From: Allostella sp. ATCC 35155
GTDB taxonomy: Bacteria; Pseudomonadota; Alphaproteobacteria; ATCC43930; Allostellaceae
DNA length: 64,000 bases
Assembly (NCBI GenBank): GCA_006738865.1
Contig: AP019701.1
Coordinates: forward strand, 4,522,001 to 4,586,000
Direction: 5' to 3'
The notes under the pieces are model-generated. The model did no database searches and was not told where the DNA came from. It saw only the letters and a program-made list of their open reading frames with translations. Below, one piece after another: positions 1-8,367 of this stretch (position 1 is the stretch's first letter; every line of letters begins with the position of its first letter). Made by a program: the position numbers and the translations under genes.

Positions 1-200
1 TCGAACTTCCAGGCGACCTTGGGGTTGTAGATGTTGCGGTAGAAGCCGGCGGGGATGTGGATCCAGGGGTCGGTGTCCCGCCCCCCCGCCTCCAGCAGCA
101 GGACCGTGGTGCGGCCGTCGGCGGTGAGCCGGTTGGCGAGCACGCAGCCGGCAGAGCCGGCACCGACGATCACGAAGTCGAACTCCTGAGCCGCTTCCAT
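1..200 (-). CDS. GMC-family FAD oxidoreductase, N-terminus only (runs off the left edge)
   Basis: Only the first 66 codons are inside the window. Reading left from the ATG at 200-198, the protein starts M-E-A-A-Q-E-F and enters [18 protein letters not shown], the Rossmann FAD-binding motif of glucose-methanol-choline oxidoreductases, followed by the strand-end VLLLEAGG that contacts the adenosine ribose. The segment WIHIPAGFY is also typical of choline/alcohol dehydrogenase members. These flavoenzymes oxidise an alcohol to an aldehyde; the substrate cannot be told from this fragment. It is transcribed away from the epimerase-fusion gene at 349, leaving about 150 bases for divergent promoters. 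A second GMC enzyme lies at 24184-25800, in the island. Confidence 0.9.
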   Translation of the reverse strand, partial: MEAAQEFDFVIVGAGSAGCVLANRLTADGRTTVLLLEAGGRDTDPWIHIPAGFYRNIYNPKVAWKF

Positions 201-348
201 TCCCGATGCTTTCCTTCACGGGCGCCGATTCGCCACTGCGCCTTCCGGCCGAAGTATGCCCCGCGAAGACGGTGCCGGGAACTTCCGGGCGCATCTGCGC
301 GCTCTATTGGAGGGGATATTCCGAACGCCACGACAGCAGGAGAATGGG

Positions 349-2865
349 ATGGCCGCAGCGCCCAGCCAGCGTCCGACCGTCATCGTCACCGGCAGCGGCG
401 GCTTCCTCGGCAGCGCCATCGCCCGGCGTCTGGCCGCCGGCTATCGCGTCTTCGGGTTCGACCTGTTCCTGCCGAAGCGGCCGCAAGAGGGGGTCGAGCC
501 GGTGGAGGTCGATCTCACCTCGGACGAAAGCGTGTCAGCGGCGCTGACCAAGGTGCGCGAGACGGCCGGTCCAGAGGTCGCGTCGGTGATCCATCTCGCC
601 GCCTATTACGATCTCTCGGGCGATCCCGATCCGCGCTACGAGGCGGTGACCGTCCAGGGCAGCCGCCGTCTGATGCGCCACCTGCAAGGGCTGGAGACGC
701 AGCAGTTCATCTTCGCCAGCACCCTTCTGGTGCATCGCGCGACCGAGCCGGGGCGGCCGATCGACGAATCCTGGCCGATCGACCCCAAGTCGCCCTATCC
801 GCAGTCGAAGGCCGACACCGAGACGGCCCTGCGGGCCGAGCACGACGCGATCCCGCTGCTCGTGCTGCGGCCGGCCGGCATCTACGACGAGGATTGCCGG
901 GCCGCGTTCCTCGCCCAGCAGATCGCCAACATCCACGAGCGCAGCCCGCTCGGGCGCTTCTATCCGGGCAAGCTGGAGCATGGGCAGCCCTATCTCCACC
1001 TCGACGATCTGGTCGACGCCGTCGCCCGTGCCGTCGACCGGCGCGACCGCCTGCCCCACGACACGGCGCTGCTGCTGGCCGAGCGGGAGACGCTCGGCTA
1101 TGGCGATCTGCAGCACCGCTTCGGATGCCTGCTGCATGGCGAGGAATGGGCGACCGCCGAACTGCCGAAGGTGCTGGCCAAGGCCGGGCAATGGCTGCAG
1201 GAGGACGTGCTCGACCAGGATCCCTTCGTCCAGCCCTGGATGATCGAGCGCGCCGACGACCATTACGAGGTCGATCCGGCCCGTGCCGAAACCCTGCTCG
1301 GCTGGACCCCGCGACATCGGCTGGCGGACACCATCCCCGAGATGATCCGGCGGTTGAAGGCCGACCCCGCCGGCTGGTACGCGAAGAACAAGCTGGACGC
1401 CGCCGCGATGGCGGCCGCCCGGGTAGAGGATGCGCCGCCGGACCGGATCGGCGAGGAGCGCCGCAAGGCGGTCGCGCGCCGCCGGACCGCCGCCCACCAG
1501 GACAGCCGTTGGGCGCCGTTCCTCGTCGCGATGCTGGGGCTGTGGCTGATCGCCAGCCCCTTCGGTTTCGGACTGTTCGAAGGCGCAACGGGGGGTGGGG
1601 TGCCGCCGGCGGCCGGCGCCCCGCTACCGGACGGCGCATGGCGCGCGGCAATGCTGGGCGCGAGCGACCTCCTCGCCGGCCTGCTGCTGACGGGGCTCGG
1701 AACGCTGGCGCTGTCCGAGCGTCATGGCTGGGCGCGCTGGGCGGTTGCCGCGACCGGCACCTGGCTGCTCTTCGCCCCGCTCGTCTTCTGGACCGGCAGC
1801 GCCGGCGCCTATGCCAACGACACGCTCGTCGGCGCGCTCGCCATCGCGCTCTCGACCGTCTTCTCCAATCCGCCGGGCATCGCCTCCGTCGCACTCGCCG
1901 ACGACAGCGACACGCCGCTCGGCTGGAGCTATTCCCCCTCCAGCTATTCGCAGCGCCTGCCGATCGTCGTGCTCGCCCTCCTCGGCTTCCTCGTCTCGCG
2001 CTACATGACGGCCTTCCAGCTCGGCCATGTCGATGCGGCCTGGGACCCGGCGTTCGGAAGCGGCAGCGAGACCGTCATCTCCTCGGAGTTCTCGCGCGCC
2101 TGGCCGATCCCGGACGCCGGCGTCGGCGCGGCGGTCTACCTGATCGAGGCCCTGACCGGCGCCATCGGCGACCGGCGACGCTGGCGGACGATGCCCTGGC
2201 TGGTGCTGGGCTTCGGCCTGCTCATCGTGCCGCTGGGCGCGGTCAGCATCGGCTTCATCATCATCCAGCCGGTGCTGATCGGCGACTGGTGCGGCCTCTG
2301 CCTCGCCACCGCCGTCGTCAGCGTGCTGATGATCCCCTACGCCCTCGACGAACTCCTGGCGACGGCGCAGTTCCTGCTGCGCGCCCGCCGTGCGGGGCGC
2401 CCGTTCTGGCGCATCTTCTGGCGGGGCGGCGGCGGCCTGCCGGGAGCCCAGTGCGAGCCGGGCGAGGACGCCGACGCCCCCGCCTTGGAAGTGCTGCGCA
2501 AGTTCGCCGTGGGCGGCGTCAACTATCCCTGGCAGCTCTCGACGGTGATCGTGATCGGGCTTGCGTTGATGGCCACGCGGCTGCTCTTCGGGACGGAGGG
2601 CGCGCTCGCCGACAGCGACCATGTCGCCGGCTGCCTCGTCATCACCGTCGCGGTGACCGCGCTTGCGGAAATCGCGCGGCCCGTCCGGTTCCTCAACGTC
2701 GCGATCGGCGGGTGGCTGGTCGCCGCGCCCTTCCTGCTCGACGGCGGCGGAACCTGGGGCTCCGCGTTCGGCGTCGCGGCCGGGCTCGCGCTGATCGCAC
2801 TGTCGCTGCCGCGCGGGAAGCTGAGCGGCGAGCATTACGGCGGGTGGGACCGCGCGATCCTGTAG
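349..2865 (+). CDS. Fusion protein: NAD-dependent epimerase/dehydratase, SPW repeat and vitamin K epoxide reductase-like membrane domains
   Basis: 838 residues. The start at 349 is chosen over an upstream in-frame ATG (256) because AGGAG lies at 338-342 with good spacing and the Rossmann strand begins directly after it. Order: a soluble short-chain epimerase domain (GSGGFLGSAIA near residues 14-24; YxxxK with Tyr150 and Lys154) to about residue 330; a charged linker; a first SPW-like hydrophobic repeat from about 385 (motif SPF rather than SPW); a VKOR-like domain at about 535-690 with the redox pair CGLC at Cys648 and Cys651 in GDWCGLCLATA; and a second SPW-like repeat near the C-terminus. 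VKOR domains pass electrons between thiols and quinones. Its place just ahead of the cytochrome oxidase genes suggests a membrane redox role, but the natural substrate of the epimerase part is unknown. Confidence 0.85.
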   Translation: MAAAPSQRPTVIVTGSGGFLGSAIARRLAAGYRVFGFDLFLPKRPQEGVEPVEVDLTSDESVSAALTKVRETAGPEVASVIHLAAYYDLSGDPDPRYEAVTVQGSRRLMRHLQGLETQQFIFASTLLVHRATEPGRPIDESWPIDPKSPYPQSKADTETALRAEHDAIPLLVLRPAGIYDEDCRAAFLAQQIANIHERSPLGRFYPGKLEHGQPYLHLDDLVDAVARAVDRRDRLPHDTALLLAERETLGYGDLQHRFGCLLHGEEWATAELPKVLAKAGQWLQEDVLDQDPFVQPWMIERADDHYEVDPARAETLLGWTPRHRLADTIPEMIRRLKADPAGWYAKNKLDAAAMAAARVEDAPPDRIGEERRKAVARRRTAAHQDSRWAPFLVAMLGLWLIASPFGFGLFEGATGGGVPPAAGAPLPDGAWRAAMLGASDLLAGLLLTGLGTLALSERHGWARWAVAATGTWLLFAPLVFWTGSAGAYANDTLVGALAIALSTVFSNPPGIASVALADDSDTPLGWSYSPSSYSQRLPIVVLALLGFLVSRYMTAFQLGHVDAAWDPAFGSGSETVISSEFSRAWPIPDAGVGAAVYLIEALTGAIGDRRRWRTMPWLVLGFGLLIVPLGAVSIGFIIIQPVLIGDWCGLCLATAVVSVLMIPYALDELLATAQFLLRARRAGRPFWRIFWRGGGGLPGAQCEPGEDADAPALEVLRKFAVGGVNYPWQLSTVIVIGLALMATRLLFGTEGALADSDHVAGCLVITVAVTALAEIARPVRFLNVAIGGWLVAAPFLLDGGGTWGSAFGVAAGLALIALSLPRGKLSGEHYGGWDRAIL

Positions 2866-2941
2866 CCGCCGCGCAACCGGCGATGGATCGAAAGCGGCCC
2901 CGACGGCGTTCGCCCACCGATGCCTACGGGAGGAAGGCCGG

Positions 2942-3685
2942 ATGGACGGACCGATACCCTATTGCGGGCCGGGGCCGCGACCGGGAGAGGCCTGGGCGAG
3001 TTGGAACCTCGACCCGGTCCTGCTCGCCGGCCTCGCCCTGCTCCTGACGGCCGGAATGGGCCGCGCCGCCCTGCGGGGCGGGGGACGGGAAGGCGCGGCC
3101 TTCGCCGCCGGCTGGGCCATGCTGGCGATCCTCTTCGTCTCGCCGATCTGCGCGATGGCGTCCGCCCTCTTCTCGGTCCGGGTCGCGCACCATCTGCTGC
3201 TGATCGCGGTGGCGGCCCCCCTGCTCGCGGCAGCGCTGCCGCTTGCGCGGACCGGCCGGCTCGGCCTTCCGCTGGCGACCCTGGTGCAGACCGTGGTGGT
3301 GTGGGTCTGGCACGCGCCCGCCCCTTACGATGCGGCCCTCGGCTCGTACGCCATCTACTGGCTGATGCAGGCGACGCTGCTCGGCTCGGCCGTCGCATTC
3401 TGGATGTCCCTGCGCAGTGTTGGCGCAGCCAGCGCCGCCGGCGCCTCCGCGCTGCTCGCGACGATCGTCCAGATGGGGCTGCTTGGCGCCATCATCACCT
3501 TCGCGCCGCGGCCGCTCTATCGCTACCACCTTGCGACCACCCCACCCTGGGGCCTGACCCCGATCGAGGACCAGCAGCTGGCAGGGCTCCTGATGTGGGT
3601 TCCGGGCGCCGCGCCCTACGCCGCCGTCGCGCTCGTCGCGCTTGCCGGCTGGCTCGCCCGGGCACGCCGGGATCGCGCGGCGTGA
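2942..3685 (+). CDS. Cytochrome c oxidase assembly protein, CtaG (caa3_CtaG) family
   Basis: 247 residues, almost entirely hydrophobic with about seven predicted membrane helices and no soluble domain, matching the caa3_CtaG/DUF1404 family found beside caa3 oxidases. This family is unrelated to the Cox11-type CtaG and is thought to help CuB or heme site assembly of subunit I. Visible family features are the WAMLAILFVSPICAMAS segment, the HHLLLIAVAAPLLA helix and the WVWHAP motif, whose His residues are candidate metal ligands. The start at 2942 is preceded by a GGGAGGAAGG ribosome binding site. Its stop codon overlaps the GTG of the next gene (GTGA), so the two are probably translationally coupled. 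Confidence 0.88.
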   Translation: MDGPIPYCGPGPRPGEAWASWNLDPVLLAGLALLLTAGMGRAALRGGGREGAAFAAGWAMLAILFVSPICAMASALFSVRVAHHLLLIAVAAPLLAAALPLARTGRLGLPLATLVQTVVVWVWHAPAPYDAALGSYAIYWLMQATLLGSAVAFWMSLRSVGAASAAGASALLATIVQMGLLGAIITFAPRPLYRYHLATTPPWGLTPIEDQQLAGLLMWVPGAAPYAAVALVALAGWLARARRDRAA

Positions 3686-4158
3686 CGGCAGCCTGGCTCA
3701 AGCTCATCCATGTCGCTGCCCTCTCGGCGTGGTGCGCCGGTCTGATCTTCCTGCCCGGCCTCATCCGACGCCAGGCGCGGCCCGACCTGGCCGAGGAGGG
3801 CGGCGTGCATCTGCGCGGCTTCGTGCGCGCCTGCTACCTCATGGTCGTGTCGCCCGCGGCCGTCATCGCGATCGGCAGCGGCATGGCGCTGCTGTTCGTG
3901 CGCGAAGCCTTCGCGGGGTGGATGTTCGTCAAGCTCGCCGCCGTCGGCGCCATGGTCATGCTGCACGTCCATCATGGCCGCGCGATCCGCACGACCGGAC
4001 GGCGCGTGCCCCGGGCGCCGGCACTCGAGGCGATCCTGCTCCAGCTCGCCACGGTCGGCCTCGTCCTGGCCGTCCTCTGGCTCGCCCTCGGCAAGCCCGA
4101 TCTCGACGACAGCCTCTTTCCCGACTGGGCGCGCCGTCCGCGCCCGGCGGCCGCCTAG
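3682..4158 (+). CDS. CopD/HemJ-like four-helix membrane protein of the oxidase cluster
   Basis: 158 residues starting at GTG 3682, which overlaps the TGA of the CtaG-like gene (3683-3685). There are four hydrophobic segments. LKLIHVAALSAWCAGLIFLP and the later MVMLHVHHGRA resemble the CopD and HemJ superfamily, in which the first-helix His and a later His bind heme or metal. In the oxidase cluster such a protein could help copper delivery or heme handling; that is inference from position. The last four bases overlap the stop of the DUF2231 gene on the other strand, so transcription converges here. Confidence 0.72.
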   Translation: MTAAWLKLIHVAALSAWCAGLIFLPGLIRRQARPDLAEEGGVHLRGFVRACYLMVVSPAAVIAIGSGMALLFVREAFAGWMFVKLAAVGAMVMLHVHHGRAIRTTGRRVPRAPALEAILLQLATVGLVLAVLWLALGKPDLDDSLFPDWARRPRPAAA

Positions 4159-4640
4159 TCGCGCCCCTCCAGGATCAGGCCGATCTGATGTTCGAAGACG
4201 AGCTTGCCGCCGTGCCAGCCGGCGATGGCCACGAAGACGACGCACAGGCCGGACAGCGCCGCGCCCCACGGCAGCGGCGAGGCGAGCGGCTCGGCGAGGC
4301 GAAATCCCCAGTTCGCGCCGGCGATGGCGAGCAGCATCATGGCGGCGACGAAGTGCGTCCAGCTCGCCGGGCGGCGGCGGATGCCGGGTGCCAGCAGGAT
4401 CTCGACCGTGCCGGCGATGCCGGCCGCAATGCCCAGCCAGAAGGCGAAGCCGCTCGACCACAGCGCCGCCCGGATCCAGAAGGGATCGGCCGTCCACCAG
4501 AAGAAGAAGTCGCTGCCGGCGGTCGCCATCACCAGCGCGATCGGGAAGCTGACCAGCATCGCATGGATCGGATGGCCGGCCAGCGCCACGCGCGAGCCGA
4601 TGTCGTGATAGCGCGGATCGCGCAGATGCGGTTCGTCCAT
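4155..4640 (-). CDS. DUF2231 family membrane protein
   Basis: 161 residues with four membrane helices. The N-terminal part carries the DUF2231 signature GHPIHAMLVSFPIAL, followed by SDFFFWWTADPFWIRAALW. The function of the family is not established; members often occur near oxidases and heme proteins. The gene lies on the minus strand inside an otherwise plus-strand oxidase cluster. Its ATG (4640-4638) lies 12-14 bases inside the 5' end of the subunit II gene (ATG at 4626), so the two divergent reading frames overlap head to head. That is compact and unusual, because each promoter must lie within the other gene. Confidence 0.82.
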   Translation of the reverse strand: MDEPHLRDPRYHDIGSRVALAGHPIHAMLVSFPIALVMATAGSDFFFWWTADPFWIRAALWSSGFAFWLGIAAGIAGTVEILLAPGIRRRPASWTHFVAAMMLLAIAGANWGFRLAEPLASPLPWGAALSGLCVVFVAIAGWHGGKLVFEHQIGLILEGRD

Positions 4641-5585
4641 GGCACGCCAACGCGGCCGGCCGCTGCCGGTTTCCTGCTCGCGCCGCTGCTGGGCGGCTGC
4701 GCAGGTCCGCTGTCCGCCCTCGATCCCGCCGGGCCCGGCGCCGCCGCCATCGCGCTCCTGTGGTGGGGCATGCTGGTGGGTGCGGCGCTGATCCTCCTCG
4801 GCGTGCTCCTCCTCCTGGCGCATGCCCTGCGGCCGAGGGCCGCTCCGCGGCGGGTGTCCGAGCGGCTGATGCTGGGGGGAGCCGGCGTCCTGTTCCCGCT
4901 CGTGACCCTGACCGTTCTCCTCGTCTTCGCGCTCCGCACCGGCGAGGCATTGCTGCCGCATCGATCGGCCGGGGACCGGCCGCTGGTGGTCGAGGCACGC
5001 GGGCAGCAATGGTGGTGGGAGTTCGTCTATCCGGATTTCGCGGGAGCGCCGCTCTACACCGCCGGCACGCTGCACATCCCCGCAGGGCGGCCCGTGGATG
5101 TCCATCTCTCCTCCCGCGACGTGATCCACGGCTTCTGGGTGCCCCGCCTCGCCGGAAAGCTGGACGCCATTCCGGGCCACCGCACGGTGCTGCGGCTCCA
5201 GGCGGACCAGGCCGGCACCTATGCCGGAGCGTGCGCCGAGTTCTGCGGGCTCGAGCACACACGCATGACTTTCACCATCGTCGCCCATGATCCGGCGGAC
5301 TTCGCCGAGCGCCTGACCGCCCTCGCCGCGCCGCCTCCCGCCGCCGAGCCCGAGGTCGCCGCGGCCTTCGCCGCCGGCTGCGGAGCCTGCCACAGCACCG
5401 ACGCGCGCACCCGCAGCGGCGCCGGCCCCAATCTGGCCGGCATCGGCCGGCGCCTGCCGGGCGACCTCCCCGCGCTGCTGGCACGCCATCCAGTGCCCCG
5501 GCCGGGCCATCGGATGCCGGACCATGCCGTCCCGGACGCCGCCATGCTGGCGCGCATCGCCGCCTATCTGGAGGAGCTTCGATGA
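4626..5585 (+). CDS. ctaC: Cytochrome c oxidase subunit II with C-terminal cytochrome c domain (caa3 type)
   Basis: 319 residues. It accepts electrons from cytochrome c or an internal heme c and passes them through CuA to subunit I, on the outer face of the membrane. Visible: a signal peptide ending in a lipobox-like LLGGC (Cys25); two membrane helices; the QQWWWEFVYPDF tryptophan-rich segment; the CuA ligands in CAEFCGLEHTRM (Cys203, Glu205, Cys207, His211, Met214); and a heme-attachment motif CGACH at 252-256 with the later Met in HRMPDH as the likely axial ligand. The fused heme c domain makes this a caa3-type enzyme. The start at 4626 gives a complete signal peptide. The stop overlaps the subunit I start (ATGA). 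Confidence 0.95.
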   Translation: MRFVHGTPTRPAAAGFLLAPLLGGCAGPLSALDPAGPGAAAIALLWWGMLVGAALILLGVLLLLAHALRPRAAPRRVSERLMLGGAGVLFPLVTLTVLLVFALRTGEALLPHRSAGDRPLVVEARGQQWWWEFVYPDFAGAPLYTAGTLHIPAGRPVDVHLSSRDVIHGFWVPRLAGKLDAIPGHRTVLRLQADQAGTYAGACAEFCGLEHTRMTFTIVAHDPADFAERLTALAAPPPAAEPEVAAAFAAGCGACHSTDARTRSGAGPNLAGIGRRLPGDLPALLARHPVPRPGHRMPDHAVPDAAMLARIAAYLEELR

Positions 5586-8041
5586 CCGTGCTGGAGCCGG
5601 CGCCCGGCCTCGACGGCGAACTCGACGCGCTGTGGCGCACGCCGCACGGCCGGCGGGGCTGGCTTTCGGCCGTCAACCACACGAATCTCGGGCGCCGCTT
5701 CATCGTCACGGCCTGCGTCTTCTTCGGCATCGGCGGTCTGCTCGCGATGCTGATCCGCATCCAGCTCGCGACGCCCGCCAACGCCTTCCTCAATGCCGGG
5801 CTCTACAACCAGATCTTCACCCTGCACGGCACGGTGATGATGTTCCTCTTCGCCATCCCGCTGTTCGAGGGCATGGCCGTCTATCTGCTGCCGAAGATCC
5901 TGGGCGCCCGCGACCTCGCCTTCCCGCGCCTCACCGCCTACGGCTACTGGTGCTACCTCTTCGGCGGCAGCCTCGTGGTCGGCTCGCTGGCCTTCGGCGT
6001 CGCGCCGGACGCCGGCTGGTTCATGTACACGCCGCTCTCCTCGCGCCCCTACTCGCCCGGGATCAACGCCGACATCTGGCTCATCGGGATCACCTTCGTC
6101 GAAGTCTCGGCGGTCTCCGCGGCGGTCGAGATCGTCGTCTCCGTCCTCAAGGTGCGGACCGGCGGCATGCCGCTCTCGCGGATGCCGCTCCTGGCCTGGT
6201 ACCTCCTCGTCACCGCGGCGATGATGCTGGTGGGCTTTCCGCCGCTGATCCTGGGCTCGATCCTGCTCGAGATCGAGCGCGCCTTCGGCTGGCCCTTCTT
6301 CGACCCGACCCGCGGCGGCGATCCGCTGCTCTGGCAGCACCTCTTCTGGCTGTTCGGCCACCCCGAGGTCTACATCATCTTCCTGCCGGCGGCCGGGGCG
6401 GTATCGACCATGATCCCCGTCTTCGCGCGCCGTCCGATCCTGGGCTACGACTGGATCGTCGTCAGCATCGTCGCGCTCGCCTTCCTCAGCTTCGGGCTGT
6501 GGGTGCACCACATGTTCGCGGTCGGCATCCCGCACCTGGCGCTCGGCTTCTTTTCCGCGGCGAGCATGCTGGTGGCGATTCCGACCGCGGTCCAGATCTT
6601 CGCCTGGATCGGCACGCTGCTGGCCGGCCGGCCGGTCCTGCGGCTGCCGATGCTGTTCGTCTGCGGCTTCTTCTTCATCTTCGTGGCGGGCGGCCTGACC
6701 GGCGTCATGCTGGCCGTCGTGCCGTTCGACTGGCAGGCGCACGACACCCACTTCGTCGTCGCCCACCTGCATTATGTCCTGATCGGCGGCTTCCTCTTTC
6801 CGATGATGGGCGCCGCCTACTACTGGCTGCCGCACCTCACCGGGCGGATGCCGGTCTACAACCTCGGGACCGTCTCCTTCTGGCTGCTGTTCGTCGGCTT
6901 CAACCTGACCTTCCTGCCGATGCACCTGACCGGCCTCTTGGGGATGCCGCGGCGGGTCTACAGCTATGCGCCGGACCTCGGCTGGGACTGGCTGAACCTC
7001 CTCTCCTCCGTCGCCTCCTTCGTGATGGCCATGGGCTTCGCGCTCTTCCTCGCCGACATCCTGCTGCAGCGCCGGTTCGGCGAGCGTGCCCCGGCGGACC
7101 CGTGGCAAGCCGGCACGCTGGAATGGGCGATGCCGACCCCGCCGCCGAGCTACAACTTCGCCAGCCAGCCGGACCTCTCCCACCCATCGCCGTCCGAGGC
7201 GCTGGCGTCGGAGATCGCGGCCGGCCGGCATTTCCTCGGCTTTGCCCGCAACGGCTGGCGCGAGACGCTGGCGGTCGAAGCCGCGTCGGGACGCCCCGAC
7301 CAGGTGCTGCTGCTGCCGGGGCCGACGCTCCTGCCGCTCTGGATGGGGCTGGCGACCGCCCTCTTCTTCGTGCCCGCGCTCTTCGGGCTCTATCCCCTGA
7401 CGCTGCTGGGGGCCGTGCTGGTGATCGGCCTGACGCTGGCCTGGCTGTGGAGCATGGGGTCGCGCGACGACCCGCCGACCGTGCCGGTCGGGCGCGGCCT
7501 CTCGATCGTCGCCGCACCGGCCGACCGGCGATCGCCGCTCCACTGGGGACTTGCCGCCGCGCTGGTCGCCGACGGTTCGCTCTTCGCCGCACTGGGCTTC
7601 GGCCAGGCCTTCCTCCACCTCGTCGCGCCGAACGTGCCGGCGGACGACCCGGTCCCGATCGGCGCGGCGGCCATCCTCGCGGCCGCCGGGCTGGCCGCGG
7701 CCGCCGGCGCCGCCGCCGGATCGCGCGTCTCGCAGGCGAGGCTCGGCATCGCCGCCGCCGGCAGCGCACTGGCCATGGCCGGCATGCTGCTGCTGCCGCT
7801 GCCGGCGCCGACGGAACACGCCCAGGCCGCCGCCGCGAACGCGCTCGCCGCCTTCGTTGCCCTCCACGCCGGCATGGCGTCGATCGCGGCGCTCTACAGC
7901 CTCGCCCGGCTGCGCGCCGGCTATGTCTCGGCCGTGCGCGATCTGGCGCTGCGCAACACCGCGCTGCTCGCGGCCTACGCCGCCGGGACCGGCATCCTGG
8001 CGCTGGCGCTGATCCACCTCCTGCCGCTGGCGGTGCGGTGA
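5582..8041 (+). CDS. ctaD: Cytochrome c oxidase subunit I fused to a degenerate subunit III-like C-terminus
   Basis: 819 residues, against about 530-560 for ordinary subunit I. It reduces oxygen to water at the heme a3-CuB centre and pumps protons. Heme and copper ligands are all present: His82 (TLHGTVMMF), His260 and Tyr264 with the proton-channel Glu262 in GHPEVY, His309-His310, and His395/His397 in AHLHYV. After about residue 560 comes a soluble stretch and then about seven further hydrophobic helices up to 819, in the position of a fused subunit III but with little recognisable subunit III sequence. No free subunit III gene is present in the cluster. Start and stop both overlap neighbouring genes, consistent with tight translational coupling. 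Confidence 0.93.
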   Translation: MTVLEPAPGLDGELDALWRTPHGRRGWLSAVNHTNLGRRFIVTACVFFGIGGLLAMLIRIQLATPANAFLNAGLYNQIFTLHGTVMMFLFAIPLFEGMAVYLLPKILGARDLAFPRLTAYGYWCYLFGGSLVVGSLAFGVAPDAGWFMYTPLSSRPYSPGINADIWLIGITFVEVSAVSAAVEIVVSVLKVRTGGMPLSRMPLLAWYLLVTAAMMLVGFPPLILGSILLEIERAFGWPFFDPTRGGDPLLWQHLFWLFGHPEVYIIFLPAAGAVSTMIPVFARRPILGYDWIVVSIVALAFLSFGLWVHHMFAVGIPHLALGFFSAASMLVAIPTAVQIFAWIGTLLAGRPVLRLPMLFVCGFFFIFVAGGLTGVMLAVVPFDWQAHDTHFVVAHLHYVLIGGFLFPMMGAAYYWLPHLTGRMPVYNLGTVSFWLLFVGFNLTFLPMHLTGLLGMPRRVYSYAPDLGWDWLNLLSSVASFVMAMGFALFLADILLQRRFGERAPADPWQAGTLEWAMPTPPPSYNFASQPDLSHPSPSEALASEIAAGRHFLGFARNGWRETLAVEAASGRPDQVLLLPGPTLLPLWMGLATALFFVPALFGLYPLTLLGAVLVIGLTLAWLWSMGSRDDPPTVPVGRGLSIVAAPADRRSPLHWGLAAALVADGSLFAALGFGQAFLHLVAPNVPADDPVPIGAAAILAAAGLAAAAGAAAGSRVSQARLGIAAAGSALAMAGMLLLPLPAPTEHAQAAAANALAAFVALHAGMASIAALYSLARLRAGYVSAVRDLALRNTALLAAYAAGTGILALALIHLLPLAVR

Positions 8042-8358
8042 TGCGGCGGCATCCGCTGCTGCCGCACGGTGCCGCCACCGCGGTCGGCGCCTTCGCCATT
8101 TGGGCATCGGCCTTCACCCTGCTCTACATCGTCCAGGCGCTCGGCTGCCGCTTCCGCGGCGCGGAGACCATGCTGCTCCACCGCGCGACGATGTACGGCG
8201 TCTGGATCGTCCATCTCGTGCCGCTGACGCTGCTGCTGATCGCGTTGCTGCAATCGTCGGTGCCCATGCGCCGCGTCGCCATCCTGGGCACGGCCGCAGC
8301 CCTGGGCGCGACCGCCTGGACCGGCCTGCCGCTCTTCTTCGCCTCCGCCTGCCAGTGA
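8041..8358 (+). CDS. Small membrane protein at the end of the oxidase operon
   Basis: 105 residues with three hydrophobic segments. The first base of its ATG is the last base of the subunit I stop (TGATG), so it is almost certainly translated from the same message. I do not recognise the family. It contains conserved-looking charged and His residues (LLHRATMYGVWIVH) between the helices. By position it could be a small accessory subunit comparable to subunit IV of other oxidases, but nothing in the sequence proves it. Only nine bases separate its stop from that of the converging DUF3833 lipoprotein gene. Confidence 0.7.
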   Translation: MRRHPLLPHGAATAVGAFAIWASAFTLLYIVQALGCRFRGAETMLLHRATMYGVWIVHLVPLTLLLIALLQSSVPMRRVAILGTAAALGATAWTGLPLFFASACQ

Positions 8359-8367
8359 CGGCCGCGA

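Noticed and set aside
57-3047. A 996-codon frame overlapping the epimerase fusion
   Set aside because: Arg/Ala/Pro-rich translation typical of a wrong frame in GC-rich DNA; the fusion frame has clear domains over the same bases.
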